Shown: piece after piece, positions 1-7,577 of the stretch
Layout of the letters: the number at the start of each line of letters is the position of its first letter
Numbering within the stretch: position 1 is the first letter of the stretch
From: an uncultured bacterium
GTDB taxonomy: Bacteria > Cyanobacteriota > Vampirovibrionia > Gastranaerophilales > Gastranaerophilaceae
NCBI GenBank assembly: GCA_902797965.1
Contig: CADBUY010000005.1
Span: 1 to 64,000, forward strand
DNA: 64,000 nucleotides
Direction: 5' to 3'
Program-made: the position numbers and the translations under genes
Notes under the pieces: model-generated
The model's input: the letters and a program-made list of their open reading frames with translations, nothing else
Told to the model about the DNA's origin: nothing
Databases searched by the model: none

Positions 1-145
1 TCTCCCGCCGGAGAGGGAATATATTGTTCTTGTGAAAGCTACGCAGTTAGATTAGGCTTTAGCCAAACCAGCCATTCAATCTTTACGCACAAAGTGCGTA
101 GTGGTTATCCATTTAGTCCGGTGTTTCTCTTCTTCTTTTGCTTCA

Positions 146-265
146 TTTTCTTCTTCTCTTGCTTGGTTGTCGGCATTAAACGTGCCTACGTTGTTTGCTT
201 ACGCAAACAAACTTCGCACTCTGCCGACAATCCGCTTTACCCCCGAAATAAAGAGAAGAAGAAAA
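146..265. repeat. Long imperfect foldback (inverted repeat)
   Basis: TTTTCTTCTTCTCTT at 146-160 is the exact reverse complement of 251-265. Nested inside are TTGTCGGCA (167-175) against TGCCGACAA (222-230), and GTTTGC/GCAAAC around 193-208. Pairing continues imperfectly outwards to about 140 and 271. The result is a hairpin of roughly 120-130 nt, as seen in foldback or MITE-like elements and in structured RNAs. No transposase gene lies next to it. Confidence 0.55.
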
Positions 266-332
266 CGAAGTTAATATCTAAATAAAAAAACATCATTTCT
301 CTAACTCTATCCTATGGAGATGGAACAAAAGG

Positions 333-364
333 TTATGCATCAAAATACATATTTTAATGCATAA
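333..364. repeat. 28-nt near-palindrome, copy 1
   Basis: The two arms, each about 15 nt and built on ATGCAT plus AAAATA, are near-perfect reverse complements around a 2-nt centre. The 28-nt core (335-362) recurs at 63191-63218 with only two mismatches, 63 kb away. It sits between the hairpin-rich stretch and the 3' end of the small minus-strand gene. It may be an operator or a small dispersed repeat. Confidence 0.6.
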
Positions 365-446
365 ATTATTCGTTATATAAAAGTAAAAGCGATAATTAAA
401 AAATTACCGCTAAATTATGTGTGTGTATTATATTATAGATTTTTAT

Positions 447-713
447 TTAAGCTAATGTGTTTAAATGTTTTACGCTTTCAGTTTCGGCTGGTTCATTATC
501 TCTAATCATACTGAAAGTTCTATATAATTTGTATCCTAATGCTTTTAAAGGATTTGTATTGAATACGTCAGCCTTTTGTGCAATTTCTTTATTCTGTTGG
601 AACTTTACAGAAGCGTTTGGGTCTCTTAACATCAAAATAGCGTTCTGTGAACTAACAGTTTTTGAAGGATCGTTTTCTCTAAAAGATATATTTAAAATTT
701 TATTGATTTTCAT
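447..713 (-). CDS. Small N-terminally tagged hypothetical protein (88 aa)
   Basis: I do not recognise this protein. It is 88 residues with no signal peptide or membrane segment. It begins MKINKILNISFREN, and residues 8-12 (N-I-S-F-R) match the short N-terminal tag found in seven other proteins of this window. The minus-strand reading is chosen over a plus-strand frame at 457-816 for three reasons: GGAGGTGA lies 6 nt before the ATG; a good promoter (TTGACA, 17 nt, CATAAT) lies upstream at 781-809; and the N-terminus matches the tag family. The leader holds two inverted repeats, one of which overlaps the Shine-Dalgarno sequence, so translation may be controlled. The function is unknown. A role as a small secreted or envelope-associated factor would be a guess. 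Confidence 0.7.
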   Translation of the reverse strand: MKINKILNISFRENDPSKTVSSQNAILMLRDPNASVKFQQNKEIAQKADVFNTNPLKALGYKLYRTFSMIRDNEPAETESVKHLNTLA

Positions 714-725
714 TTCCTATCACCT

Positions 726-765
726 CCGAGAATCTCGGCTTGCTATTAAGTGTTTAATTAACACT
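726..765 (-). promoter_or_regulatory. Structured leader before the 88-aa gene
   Basis: Two inverted repeats lie between the promoter and the start codon. One is AGTGTT-N5-AACACT at 749-765. The other is CCGAG-N3-CTCGG at 726-738. On the minus strand the last GG of the second hairpin forms part of the GGAGG ribosome binding site, so folding would hide it. The first repeat could instead be a repressor operator just after the transcription start. Confidence 0.5.
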
Positions 766-780
766 TCATCTAACATTTTT

Positions 781-809
781 ATTATGCTACATATAAATAA
801 AAATGTCAA
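781..809 (-). promoter_or_regulatory. Sigma70-type promoter for the 88-aa gene
   Basis: Read on the minus strand, TTGACA (804-809) and CATAAT (781-786) are separated by exactly 17 nt. A perfect 12-bp palindrome, TTTGTTAACAAA (825-836), lies just upstream of the -35 box and could be an activator or repressor site. Confidence 0.65.
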
Positions 810-873
810 GAGGTAATTTTAACTTTTGTTAACAAAGGCAAAACTATCAGAATACAAGCGTTTTGGTATTAAA

Positions 874-934
874 TGTAAAAAATACACTTTAAAGACTGCC
901 CAACTGGCTACTATATTGCGGTGTATTTTTTACA
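874..934. repeat. 14-bp perfect inverted repeat
   Basis: TGTAAAAAATACAC at 874-887 is the exact reverse complement of 921-934, with 33 nt between the arms. It lies just past the rnc stop codon (minus strand). It could end or protect the pyrH-frr-cdsA-rnc transcript, but no clear U-tract follows, so I do not call it a terminator. Confidence 0.45.
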
Positions 935-976
935 CTAAATTATTTCGGGCATGCTTTTTTATTTTGTAGAAAGGGG

Positions 977-1654
977 TTATTCTTTAATAATACCAAGTGT
1001 TTTACATGCTTCTAATGCGGCACTTTGTTCTGCCTCTTTTTTTGATTTTCCGCATGCTTTTGCAATAATTTTTTCATTCCATACGACTTCTATATTAAAT
1101 GTTGGTTTATGCGCGGGTCCGTCTACTGATACAACTCTGTATTCAGGGCGTGTTTTGTCTTGTCCTTGTGTGTATTGCTGTAATATATCTTTCGCATTAT
1201 ATTTTTCAAAGTGTTTATCGACATCTTCTGCATAGATAATAATATAATTTTTTATAAATTCTTCTATTTTTTCTTGTTGACCGCTAAAATAATATGCACC
1301 CAAAATTGCTTCAAGAGAGCAGGCTATATTTGATTCGCGTTTTCTTCCGCCTTGTTTTTCTTCTGAAGGACCAAGAATAATAAGTTTATCCAATCCTATT
1401 TGTATTGCAACTTTAGCTAAAATAGCATCTGAGACTAATATAGAACGAATTTTTGAAAGTTCACCTTCGGGTGATGTTGGGTATTTTTGGTAAAGTTGCT
1501 TGGATGTATAAAGCTTCAACACAGAGTCACCAAAAAATTCTAAACGTTCGTAATTTTCTAAATCCGGCAAATTGTTCTCTTTTGTGTAAGAAGGATGGGT
1601 TAAAGCAATTTTAACCAGAGATTTGTCACTTTTACCAAATATTTCTTCTAACAT
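977..1654 (-). CDS. rnc: Ribonuclease III
   Basis: RNase III is the double-strand-specific endoribonuclease that matures rRNA precursors and cleaves structured mRNAs. The 225-residue protein has the family signature NYERLEFFGDSVL at about residues 34-46, carrying catalytic acidic residues. A second acidic patch follows in SLEAILGAYY at about 112-121, and a C-terminal double-stranded-RNA-binding domain runs from about 153 to the end (ending KSKKEAEQSAALEACKTLG). Length is normal. It is the last gene of a minus-strand operon, and its ATG overlaps the cdsA stop codon in a TAATG arrangement, which implies coupled translation. Confidence 0.97.
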   Translation of the reverse strand: MLEEIFGKSDKSLVKIALTHPSYTKENNLPDLENYERLEFFGDSVLKLYTSKQLYQKYPTSPEGELSKIRSILVSDAILAKVAIQIGLDKLIILGPSEEKQGGRKRESNIACSLEAILGAYYFSGQQEKIEEFIKNYIIIYAEDVDKHFEKYNAKDILQQYTQGQDKTRPEYRVVSVDGPAHKPTFNIEVVWNEKIIAKACGKSKKEAEQSAALEACKTLGIIKE

Positions 1655-2535
1655 TAAAAGAGTCCTTTAATTAGATCTAAGAAATTATTTTGTACGAAAA
1701 ACTGTAGATAATAATACACAACAGGTATTGTTAATATATAACTGTCAGTTCTGTCAAGAAAACCACCATGCCCTGGGATTATGTCGCTGGAATCTTTAAC
1801 GCCGGCATCACGTTTTATCATTGATTCGCATAAGTCTCCAATTTGTGCAAATCCTGCAATTAAAAGACCCAAAATCAGAGAATGATACCATGGTAATCCG
1901 AACACCAAAATACCAAATGTTAAACAGAATATTACACACATAAGCGTACCGCCAATAGAACCTTCTACTGTTTTATTAGGACTAATGACTTCAGATAACT
2001 TATGCTTGCCAAACTGCATTCCTGCATAGTAACAAAACGAATCTGTTAAAATTACTGCCAAAAGAAGCAAAACGGCATAAGCAGCTCCTTCCATAGAAGG
2101 ATTATGTTTTATAAAGCCACTGAATGTAGGTTCACAGCATCCTATATCTCTGAGCAACAATAGGTGTAAAGGAAACCACCCGCAATACACAAATCCTAAT
2201 ATGGTTGTTGCAACATTTGCTATATACGGTTGTTTTCCTCTAAACAAAACCCACATAAATGCCATAAATGTTGACAATGTAAATGCAAGAGGAATTAACT
2301 CCATCTTGCTAAAATATGCTATCAAAGCAAATAACATGCTCGATATAACTATAATCTTATTGCTGGGAGTAAATCCTTTATGCTCAAGAATTTGTGTATA
2401 CTCTTTTGAACCAAGTATAACAATTACAATGCATAGCACAGCTAACGGTAATCCGCCTGCCAATATTGCAAAAAACGCCGTGAAGCCAATTGCCAATCCT
2501 ACAATTAATCTTGTTATACTTTTAGTTAAAGCCAT
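1654..2535 (-). CDS. cdsA: Phosphatidate cytidylyltransferase (CDP-diglyceride synthase)
   Basis: CdsA makes CDP-diacylglycerol from phosphatidate and CTP in the inner membrane, the branch point of phospholipid synthesis. The 293-residue protein has about eight hydrophobic segments. Near residues 245-275 it carries the family signature: KRDAGVKDSSD followed by PGHGGFLDRTDS. It overlaps frr upstream and rnc downstream by one base each (TAATG). In many bacteria uppS lies between frr and cdsA, but here there is no room for it. The start is fixed by the overlap with frr. Confidence 0.96.
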   Translation of the reverse strand: MALTKSITRLIVGLAIGFTAFFAILAGGLPLAVLCIVIVILGSKEYTQILEHKGFTPSNKIIVISSMLFALIAYFSKMELIPLAFTLSTFMAFMWVLFRGKQPYIANVATTILGFVYCGWFPLHLLLLRDIGCCEPTFSGFIKHNPSMEGAAYAVLLLLAVILTDSFCYYAGMQFGKHKLSEVISPNKTVEGSIGGTLMCVIFCLTFGILVFGLPWYHSLILGLLIAGFAQIGDLCESMIKRDAGVKDSSDIIPGHGGFLDRTDSYILTIPVVYYYLQFFVQNNFLDLIKGLF

Positions 2536-3101
2536 TATACTGTCATAACCTCTTTTTCTTTGTCAGATACTAATGAATCAATAATTCCAACATACTTATC
2601 AGTAATTTTTTGTATTTGATCCTGATTATCCTTTACTGCATCTTCAGGAAGATTTTCGTCTTTTTCAATTTTTTTAAGAGTATCAACCATGTCACGTCTT
2701 ACGTTTCTTATAGCAATTTTTGTATCTTCTCCAAACTTTTTAACGTCTTTTGCAGTTTCTCTTCTTCTTTCTTCGGTTAAAGGTGGGAAGTTAAGGCGAA
2801 TACATGTTCCGTCATTGTTTGGAGCAACGCCGATTTCTGCTTTTATAATTGCTTTTTCAACTTCTTTCAGAATGCTTTTATCAAATGGAGTAATCACAAG
2901 TGTAGTACCTTCAGAAACTTGTACTTGTGCCATTTGTCTTATAGGTGTTGGAGCACCATAGTATTCAACAACAACTTTGTCCAAAATAGCAGGATTTGCA
3001 CGTCCAGTACGAACAGATGCAAAATCTTTTTTTAGCTGTCCGATTGCTTTTTCCATTTTTTCTTCGCCGAATAAAAACATTTCATCAAGAGCGTCTGACA
3101 T
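2535..3101 (-). CDS. frr: Ribosome recycling factor
   Basis: RRF works with EF-G to split post-termination ribosomes into subunits. The 188-residue length is typical. Family features include the N-terminal KAIGQLKKDFASVRTGRANP segment, the mid region IRLNFPPLTEERR (about 103-115) and a helical C-terminal half. The gene lies 36 nt downstream of pyrH and its stop codon overlaps the cdsA ATG. The order pyrH-frr-cdsA is widely conserved. Confidence 0.97.
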   Translation of the reverse strand: MSDALDEMFLFGEEKMEKAIGQLKKDFASVRTGRANPAILDKVVVEYYGAPTPIRQMAQVQVSEGTTLVITPFDKSILKEVEKAIIKAEIGVAPNNDGTCIRLNFPPLTEERRRETAKDVKKFGEDTKIAIRNVRRDMVDTLKKIEKDENLPEDAVKDNQDQIQKITDKYVGIIDSLVSDKEKEVMTV

Positions 3102-3137
3102 AATTTTCTCCTTTATAATAATATTACCTGTTTTTTA

Positions 3138-3857
3138 TTAATTTATGAATGTTCCTACTGATTCACCGTTTTGGATTTTAACAAGGCTGCCTTGAGCTTT
3201 GAAATCAAAAACGATAATAGGTATACCGTTTTGCTTGCATAATGCACAAGCTGATGTATCCATGACTTTAAGGTCTTTATGGATAATATCATCATAAGTT
3301 ATTGTTTTTAGTAATTGTGCATCAGGATTTGTTTTTGGGTCATCCGTATAAACTCCGTCAACACCATTTTTTGCCATAAGCATAACATCTGCGCCGATTT
3401 CCGAAGCTCTAAGTGCTGATGCTGTGTCAGTAGTAAAGAATGGGTTTCCTGTCCCTGCTGCAAAAATAACAACTCTGCCTTTTTCAAGGTGTCTGATTGC
3501 TCTATGGCGAACATAGGGTTCTGCAATCTGATTCATTGCTATTGCAGTTTGAACTCTGCATTCTACTTCAATCTTCTTTAATGCACATTGCAAAACAACT
3601 GCGTTCATCACTGTTGCAAGCATTCCTACATAGTCTCCTGATGCTTGATCCATTCCTAATTTTGCGCTGTTTTTCATTCCTCGGAAAATGTTACCGCCAC
3701 CTACTACGACTGCGATTTCAACGCCGCGCTCATAAATAGAACGGATTTCATCAGCAATCATTTCAACAGGTTTTGGGTCTATACCGAATTTTTGGTCACC
3801 CAAAAGTGCTTCCCCGCTAATCTTTAACAACACACGCTTATATTTATTGTCTGCCAT
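3138..3857 (-). CDS. pyrH: Uridylate kinase (UMP kinase)
   Basis: PyrH phosphorylates UMP to UDP with ATP, feeding pyrimidine nucleotides into RNA, DNA and cell-wall precursors. The 239 residues form an amino-acid-kinase fold: KISGEALLGD at about 12-21, the glycine-rich VVVGGGNIFRG at about 51-61 and a later GTGNPFFTTDTAS loop binding UMP. It is the first gene of the pyrH-frr-cdsA-rnc operon. Just upstream of the ATG, an ACCTC/GAGGT inverted repeat spans the ribosome-binding region (about 3866-3889), so translation may be damped by folding. tsf and rpsB, its usual upstream neighbours, are absent. Confidence 0.97.
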   Translation of the reverse strand: MADNKYKRVLLKISGEALLGDQKFGIDPKPVEMIADEIRSIYERGVEIAVVVGGGNIFRGMKNSAKLGMDQASGDYVGMLATVMNAVVLQCALKKIEVECRVQTAIAMNQIAEPYVRHRAIRHLEKGRVVIFAAGTGNPFFTTDTASALRASEIGADVMLMAKNGVDGVYTDDPKTNPDAQLLKTITYDDIIHKDLKVMDTSACALCKQNGIPIIVFDFKAQGSLVKIQNGESVGTFIN

Positions 3858-3963
3858 TAGTTACCTCGTATTTATTCATGAGGTTAAATCCCTCTTCTTT
3901 AATAGTATTAGAAACGAACTGATTTGTAAAGAAATTTATTATATTTTAATAATAAAAATGATG

Positions 3964-3969
3964 TATAAT
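3964..3969 (+). promoter_or_regulatory. Probable -10 box of proC
   Basis: TATAAT lies 35 nt before the proC start, and the divergent pyrH operon starts on the other side. I see no good -35 box, only AT-rich sequence. Confidence 0.4.
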
Positions 3970-4004
3970 AACTATGTATTAGTGTTAAAAATAGAGAGGG
4001 CAAT

Positions 4005-4820
4005 ATGTCAGATTATAAAAAAATAGGATTTATCGGTTCAGGCAAAATGGCAGGAGCTATAATAAAGGGACTTATAAAAACACATACTGTTGATTCAAAT
4101 TGTATAATGGCAACTAAGTCTAATAAAGAAGGGTTGGAAGAAAAATCACAAGAACTTGGTGTAAAAATTATTCTTGATAATAAAGAACTTGTAAAAAATT
4201 CTGACATAATTTTTATATCAGTAAAACCGAACCAGGTTTTGGGAGTCTTGGAGGAAATTAAATCTTATGTAACTCCTAATAAATTAATTGTTTCAATAGC
4301 TGCAGGGGTTAGTATAAACAAGATAGAAACAAATCTTCTTAACGGAAGTAAAGTTATTCGAGTTATGCCAAATACTCCGGCTCTTGTTGGTGAGGGCATG
4401 AGTGGAATTGTTGGCGGAAAAGTAAGTGTCGAGGATATTGAATTTGTTAAATCATTGTTCTCAACAATTGGCAAGTGCGTTGTTGTTGATAATGAAGACC
4501 AGCTTGATATAGTAACAGCAATCTCCGGCTCCGGTCCTGCATTTTATTATAAGGTTATTAATGAAATTGCCAGAGCAGGCGAAAAACTTGGAATGGATTA
4601 TGAAAAAGCATTGTTATTAAGTATTCAAACGGCGATTGGTGCAGGAAAAATGGCACTAAATCGTGATATCTCTATGGAACAACTTATCTCAAATGTTGCA
4701 ACAAAAGGCGGCTGCACAGCAGTTGGTGTTGACTGCATGAATGAAAACAACACAGAAAAACTTTTCTATGATGTAATAAAAAGTACAACCGAAAAAGCCC
4801 ACGCACTAGGAGGGGGGTAA
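4005..4820 (+). CDS. proC: Pyrroline-5-carboxylate reductase
   Basis: ProC carries out the last step of proline synthesis, reducing pyrroline-5-carboxylate with NAD(P)H. The 271-residue length is normal. The nucleotide-binding loop GFIGSGKMAGAI is at residues 8-19. The conserved RVMPNTPALVGEG segment lies near 107-119, and the C-terminal substrate-binding region reads SGSGPAFYY followed by NVATKGGCTAVGV. AGAGAGGG before the ATG serves as ribosome binding site. It is a single gene, followed by a bidirectional terminator. Confidence 0.97.
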   Translation: MSDYKKIGFIGSGKMAGAIIKGLIKTHTVDSNCIMATKSNKEGLEEKSQELGVKIILDNKELVKNSDIIFISVKPNQVLGVLEEIKSYVTPNKLIVSIAAGVSINKIETNLLNGSKVIRVMPNTPALVGEGMSGIVGGKVSVEDIEFVKSLFSTIGKCVVVDNEDQLDIVTAISGSGPAFYYKVINEIARAGEKLGMDYEKALLLSIQTAIGAGKMALNRDISMEQLISNVATKGGCTAVGVDCMNENNTEKLFYDVIKSTTEKAHALGGG

Positions 4821-4877
4821 AGGGGTAAATGTATCAAGAATACTGCTTATAAACGCACGATAGCTTTTGAAAATATA

Positions 4878-4917
4878 AAAACGGATTGGGGGTAAATTAT
4901 TAACCTCAATCCGTTTT
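4878..4917. terminator. Bidirectional terminator
   Basis: AAAACGGATTG (4878-4888) pairs perfectly with 4907-4917, with further G-C pairing towards the loop and A/T tracts on both sides. It separates the convergent proC and the small minus-strand gene at 4967. A GGGGTAAAT motif lies in the loop side of the stem. Confidence 0.8.
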
Positions 4918-4934
4918 ATTAAAATCAGTTTTTT

Positions 4935-4955
4935 GTCAGGCAATGCCTGACCTAC
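4935..4955 (-). repeat. REP-like palindrome with GTAG head
   Basis: GTCAGGC-AAT-GCCTGAC followed by CTAC. Read on the minus strand it is a GTAG tetranucleotide plus hairpin, the layout of REP sequences recognised by RAYT transposases. The same unit occurs at 15862-15882, and variants with another loop occur at 15287 and 16841, around a RAYT gene. Confidence 0.8.
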
Positions 4956-4966
4956 AGGCTGAATAA

Positions 4967-5200
4967 TTATACAATGGTATCAATAATTCCTTCGTTTATC
5001 AAATCTTTATTACCATTACAATCACAAACACATTCATATTTCTTAATTAAATTATAGATTTGATTTAATTTTTGTTGTTCCTGAGATATTTTTTTAGGTT
5101 TTTGTATTACATCTGCCAGAGTTTTTATAGTCTTTTTTCCGCCTTTTGCCTGAAAATTAATCTGATAATTTGTCATTCCATAATTTTGAATACTGTTCAT
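4967..5200 (-). CDS. Small N-terminally tagged hypothetical protein (77 aa)
   Basis: I do not recognise this protein. It is 77 residues, soluble and Lys-rich, with a C-terminal Cys pair (ECVCDCNGNKD) that might bind a metal or form disulfides. Residues 13-20 (Q-I-N-F-Q-A-K-G) match the N-terminal tag seen in other proteins of the window. A weak Shine-Dalgarno (AGTAGGTC) precedes the ATG. The gene is monocistronic, with the terminator at 4878-4917 and a REP-like palindrome downstream. Confidence 0.6.
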   Translation of the reverse strand: MNSIQNYGMTNYQINFQAKGGKKTIKTLADVIQKPKKISQEQQKLNQIYNLIKKYECVCDCNGNKDLINEGIIDTIV

Positions 5201-5449
5201 TTTGACCTACTTTCTTTCTGCTACACACATTGTTACCTCATGTAAGTTTAGTGAACCTTTTAAATTGCCTAACTTTTAAAAAGTTTTACAATTTGTTACA
5301 AAAGCAGCTCAAAAATCAACAATATCAACATTTTTATTTTATAGACACCAAAATTAAAATATTGTAAAATTGACTTATGAACGATTTAGTCCAAGGTATT
5401 TGAATAATGAAAGAAAAAATATTTTACCTGAAATAAACTGAGGAAAAAG

Positions 5450-6436
5450 ATGGAAAAACAAGGACTGCTTGAAATTTTACGTATGGTATTAATTGCATTT
5501 GTAATAGCATTTGTGATTAATTTATTTCGAGTTGCAATATTTACTGATTGGGATGACGCACCCAGATTTGAAAATATTACTGAACCGGAGCCGGCTCCTG
5601 CTCCAATTGAAGAATCTAATAATATAAATACAGGAAAAAATACACCTCATATAAATACAAATATTGATGACAATGGAATAAATATAATATTAACTCCCAT
5701 GGAAAACTTTAGCGGATTATCCAAAGCAAGAATATTAGAAAAAAGAATGGATGCAATGCGAACTTCTTTAATTTTTTCTCAGATGAATTATTCTCCAAAT
5801 CAAAGTGTTTATCAAATAACAGACGGTTTACCCTGGATTAGTGCAAATGGTGCTTTGCATTGGTCAAAAAGCAGTAATGAAGAAAAAATCAACGGAGTTT
5901 CCAGAGACAGTATAGGCATTTTAAATCCTGAACTATTATACTTTGTATCTATATCAGAAAATGAAGATGTTGTGGATTCTAATTTTAATACTCTGTATAA
6001 GGATTTTTATTTTGTACCATACCAAGTTAACTATAATCCCAAAAATAAAACAATTATTGCACGCATAAAAAATGATAAAAAGAACGAACGAGGTAAAAAT
6101 AATTATCAGCCAATATGTTTAGCTGATTCAAACGCTCATGATTTAGGCTATAAATATGCATATATGGATAGTTATGAAAATATTGGTTTTTATTCAGAAA
6201 GTCCATATAAAAATAACACCCTTGCATCAGGAATAAAAGAAACTACAGGTTATTACATGCATGGTACTGCCTGCGGTATTCCTGGAGGCTGCAATAATTA
6301 TGCACCATACTGGCAATATTACAATTATTTCTATATATACGATTTCCCTGCAAAAATTCATATAAAGTTATGGAAAAAACGACCTCAAAGTGTTGAACAA
6401 CAGGCTGATATTAGTTATTTAATGATATTTGAATAA
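5450..6436 (+). CDS. Membrane-anchored extracytoplasmic protein of unknown function
   Basis: I do not recognise the family. The 328-residue protein has one N-terminal membrane segment at about 10-30, then a Pro/Glu linker (EPEPAPAPIEE) at about 45-55, then a roughly 270-residue polar domain rich in Asn, Tyr and aromatic residues. This is a signal-anchor layout with the bulk outside the cytoplasm. A GIPGGCNNYAPYW segment near residue 275 holds one of three cysteines. The start is supported by GAGG 8 nt upstream. It is 93 nt before an ABC permease gene, but I cannot tell whether they are functionally linked. Confidence 0.75.
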   Translation: MEKQGLLEILRMVLIAFVIAFVINLFRVAIFTDWDDAPRFENITEPEPAPAPIEESNNINTGKNTPHINTNIDDNGINIILTPMENFSGLSKARILEKRMDAMRTSLIFSQMNYSPNQSVYQITDGLPWISANGALHWSKSSNEEKINGVSRDSIGILNPELLYFVSISENEDVVDSNFNTLYKDFYFVPYQVNYNPKNKTIIARIKNDKKNERGKNNYQPICLADSNAHDLGYKYAYMDSYENIGFYSESPYKNNTLASGIKETTGYYMHGTACGIPGGCNNYAPYWQYYNYFYIYDFPAKIHIKLWKKRPQSVEQQADISYLMIFE

Positions 6437-6529
6437 AGGAGTAAATATAAAGGGGTGAATAAGGAGTTAAATAACATTTATTTAAAATATAATTTTGCGT
6501 TAAACAAAATAAAGTGGTAAAGTAAAAAT

Positions 6530-7375
6530 ATGTTCAAAAAACTTCTGGGAAAAGGAATAATACACACGATACTGATAATAACTTCGTTGTTGTCAATATT
6601 TCCTTTTGTGTGGTTAACTTCAACTTCATTAAAAGGTATTAAAGAGGATATTTTTGCTTACCCTCCCCAGCTTGTGCCTACAGATTTTACCTTTCAAAAC
6701 TATATTGATGTATGGGGAAGAGTCGATTTTATGGCATATTTCTGGAATAGCGTAATTGTTGCAGCTCTCACGGTCATTCTTAATCTTGTTTTGTCTTCGC
6801 TTGCAGCTTATCCGCTTGCAAGAATGCAGTTTAGGGGTAAAAAATTTGTTTTCTTTTCAATTCTTGCAACGATTATGATACCATTTCAGGCAATCATGCT
6901 TCCTGTCTATATAATTACTCTAAAACTTCACCTTATAGACAGCGTTAATAATGTTATGGGGTATATTGGTCTTGTAATGCCGTTTGCAGTAAGTGCATTC
7001 GGAATATTTTTAATGCGTCAGGCATTCTTAAAAGTACCTAAAGAGGTTGAAGAAGCAGCTATTGTTGACGGATGTAACGTATTTCAGATGTTTACTCGTG
7101 TAGTTATTCCGATGGTTAAGCCAACGCTTGCGGTCCTTGCAGTATTTACATTTATTGGTTCCTGGGGTGAATTTCTTTGGCCGAGTATTATGCTCACAAA
7201 AGAATCTATGTATACGCTTCCCGTCGGTATTAATAATCTTCAAGGCATGTTCTCTGCTAACTGGAGGTTTATCGCTGCAGGTTCAATTATATCAACAATT
7301 CCAATTATTATATTTTTCTTGATGATGCAAAGATATTTTATCTCAGGTGAAAACGACGGAGCCGTAAAAGGATAG
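6530..7375 (+). CDS. Carbohydrate ABC transporter permease (MalG/UgpE type)
   Basis: This is an inner-membrane subunit of a sugar-type ABC importer. The 281 residues carry six hydrophobic segments and the cytoplasmic EAA loop EVEEAAIVDGCNVFQMF...IPMVKP at about 175-200, which contacts the ATPase. The N-terminus (residues 1-40) and C-terminal GAVKG resemble MalG-like permeases. No ATPase, substrate-binding protein or partner permease is adjacent. A MalF/UgpA-type partner is encoded 38 kb away at 44866-45699 on the other strand, and whether they pair is inference. Substrate unknown. Confidence 0.93.
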   Translation: MFKKLLGKGIIHTILIITSLLSIFPFVWLTSTSLKGIKEDIFAYPPQLVPTDFTFQNYIDVWGRVDFMAYFWNSVIVAALTVILNLVLSSLAAYPLARMQFRGKKFVFFSILATIMIPFQAIMLPVYIITLKLHLIDSVNNVMGYIGLVMPFAVSAFGIFLMRQAFLKVPKEVEEAAIVDGCNVFQMFTRVVIPMVKPTLAVLAVFTFIGSWGEFLWPSIMLTKESMYTLPVGINNLQGMFSANWRFIAAGSIISTIPIIIFFLMMQRYFISGENDGAVKG

Positions 7376-7411
7376 AAATTTGTCACCTGGATAAAGACGA
7401 CCTATAAATTG

Positions 7412-7568
7412 TTGTCCACTGACTCTTTTTAACTTATAAGTCGGATTTACTAATCCGACTTATATAATCAACTTGGATAGATGATTAGTTAAATAAAAAA
7501 AAGAGCCTGCGAACTATTGTCCACAGACTCTTTTTTTTAACTTATAGGTCGGATTTACTAATCCGACT
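7412..7568. repeat. Duplicated 50-nt terminator cassette
   Basis: Bases 7412-7460 and 7517-7568 are direct repeats with two substitutions and a 3-nt difference in T-run length. Each holds TTGTCCAC, a GACTC-T tract and a perfect hairpin GTCGGATT-TACT-AATCCGAC (7440-7459 and 7548-7567). They lie between a plus-strand permease and a minus-strand SLH gene that converge. Confidence 0.75.
7495..7538. terminator. Terminator between convergent genes
   Basis: AAAAAAAAGAG (7495-7505) and CTCTTTTTTTT (7528-7538) form an A/T-flanked stem that can stop transcription in either direction. The strong GTCGGATT hairpin at 7548-7567 lies directly after the stop codon of the minus-strand SLH gene and adds a second stop. 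Confidence 0.65.
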
Positions 7569-7577
7569 AATCAACTA

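Larger units (their letters stand above)
1..446. other. Gene-free, hairpin-rich 5' stretch
   Basis: I see no convincing gene here. One frame stays open from base 1 to 285, but it has no ribosome binding site and codes for low-complexity Phe/Lys-rich sequence that follows polypyrimidine tracts, so I treat it as non-coding. The stretch is dense in inverted repeats (GGCTTTAGCC at 56-65, ACGCAC/GTGCGT at 85-99, CTACGCA/TGCGTAG at 39-45 and 95-101, and a long foldback at 146-265). It ends in a 32-nt near-palindrome at 333-364. It could be a structured RNA or a foldback mobile element. Confidence 0.5.

Noticed and set aside
1..20. Possible 3' end of a tRNA (TCTCCCGCC then GGAGAG)
   Set aside because: Too little sequence, no CCA, and the bases form a small hairpin of their own. 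Cannot be judged without upstream sequence.
94..285. Open frame of 63 codons on plus
   Set aside because: No ribosome binding site; sequence is low-complexity and follows polypyrimidine tracts and inverted repeats. It lies in the foldback element.
457..816. 119-codon open frame on plus opposite the 88-aa gene
   Set aside because: No ribosome binding site or promoter; the minus-strand frame has both and matches the tag family.
7412..7568. CRISPR-like array from the two near-identical units
   Set aside because: Only two units with 56 nt between them, each a terminator hairpin, and no cas genes in the window.
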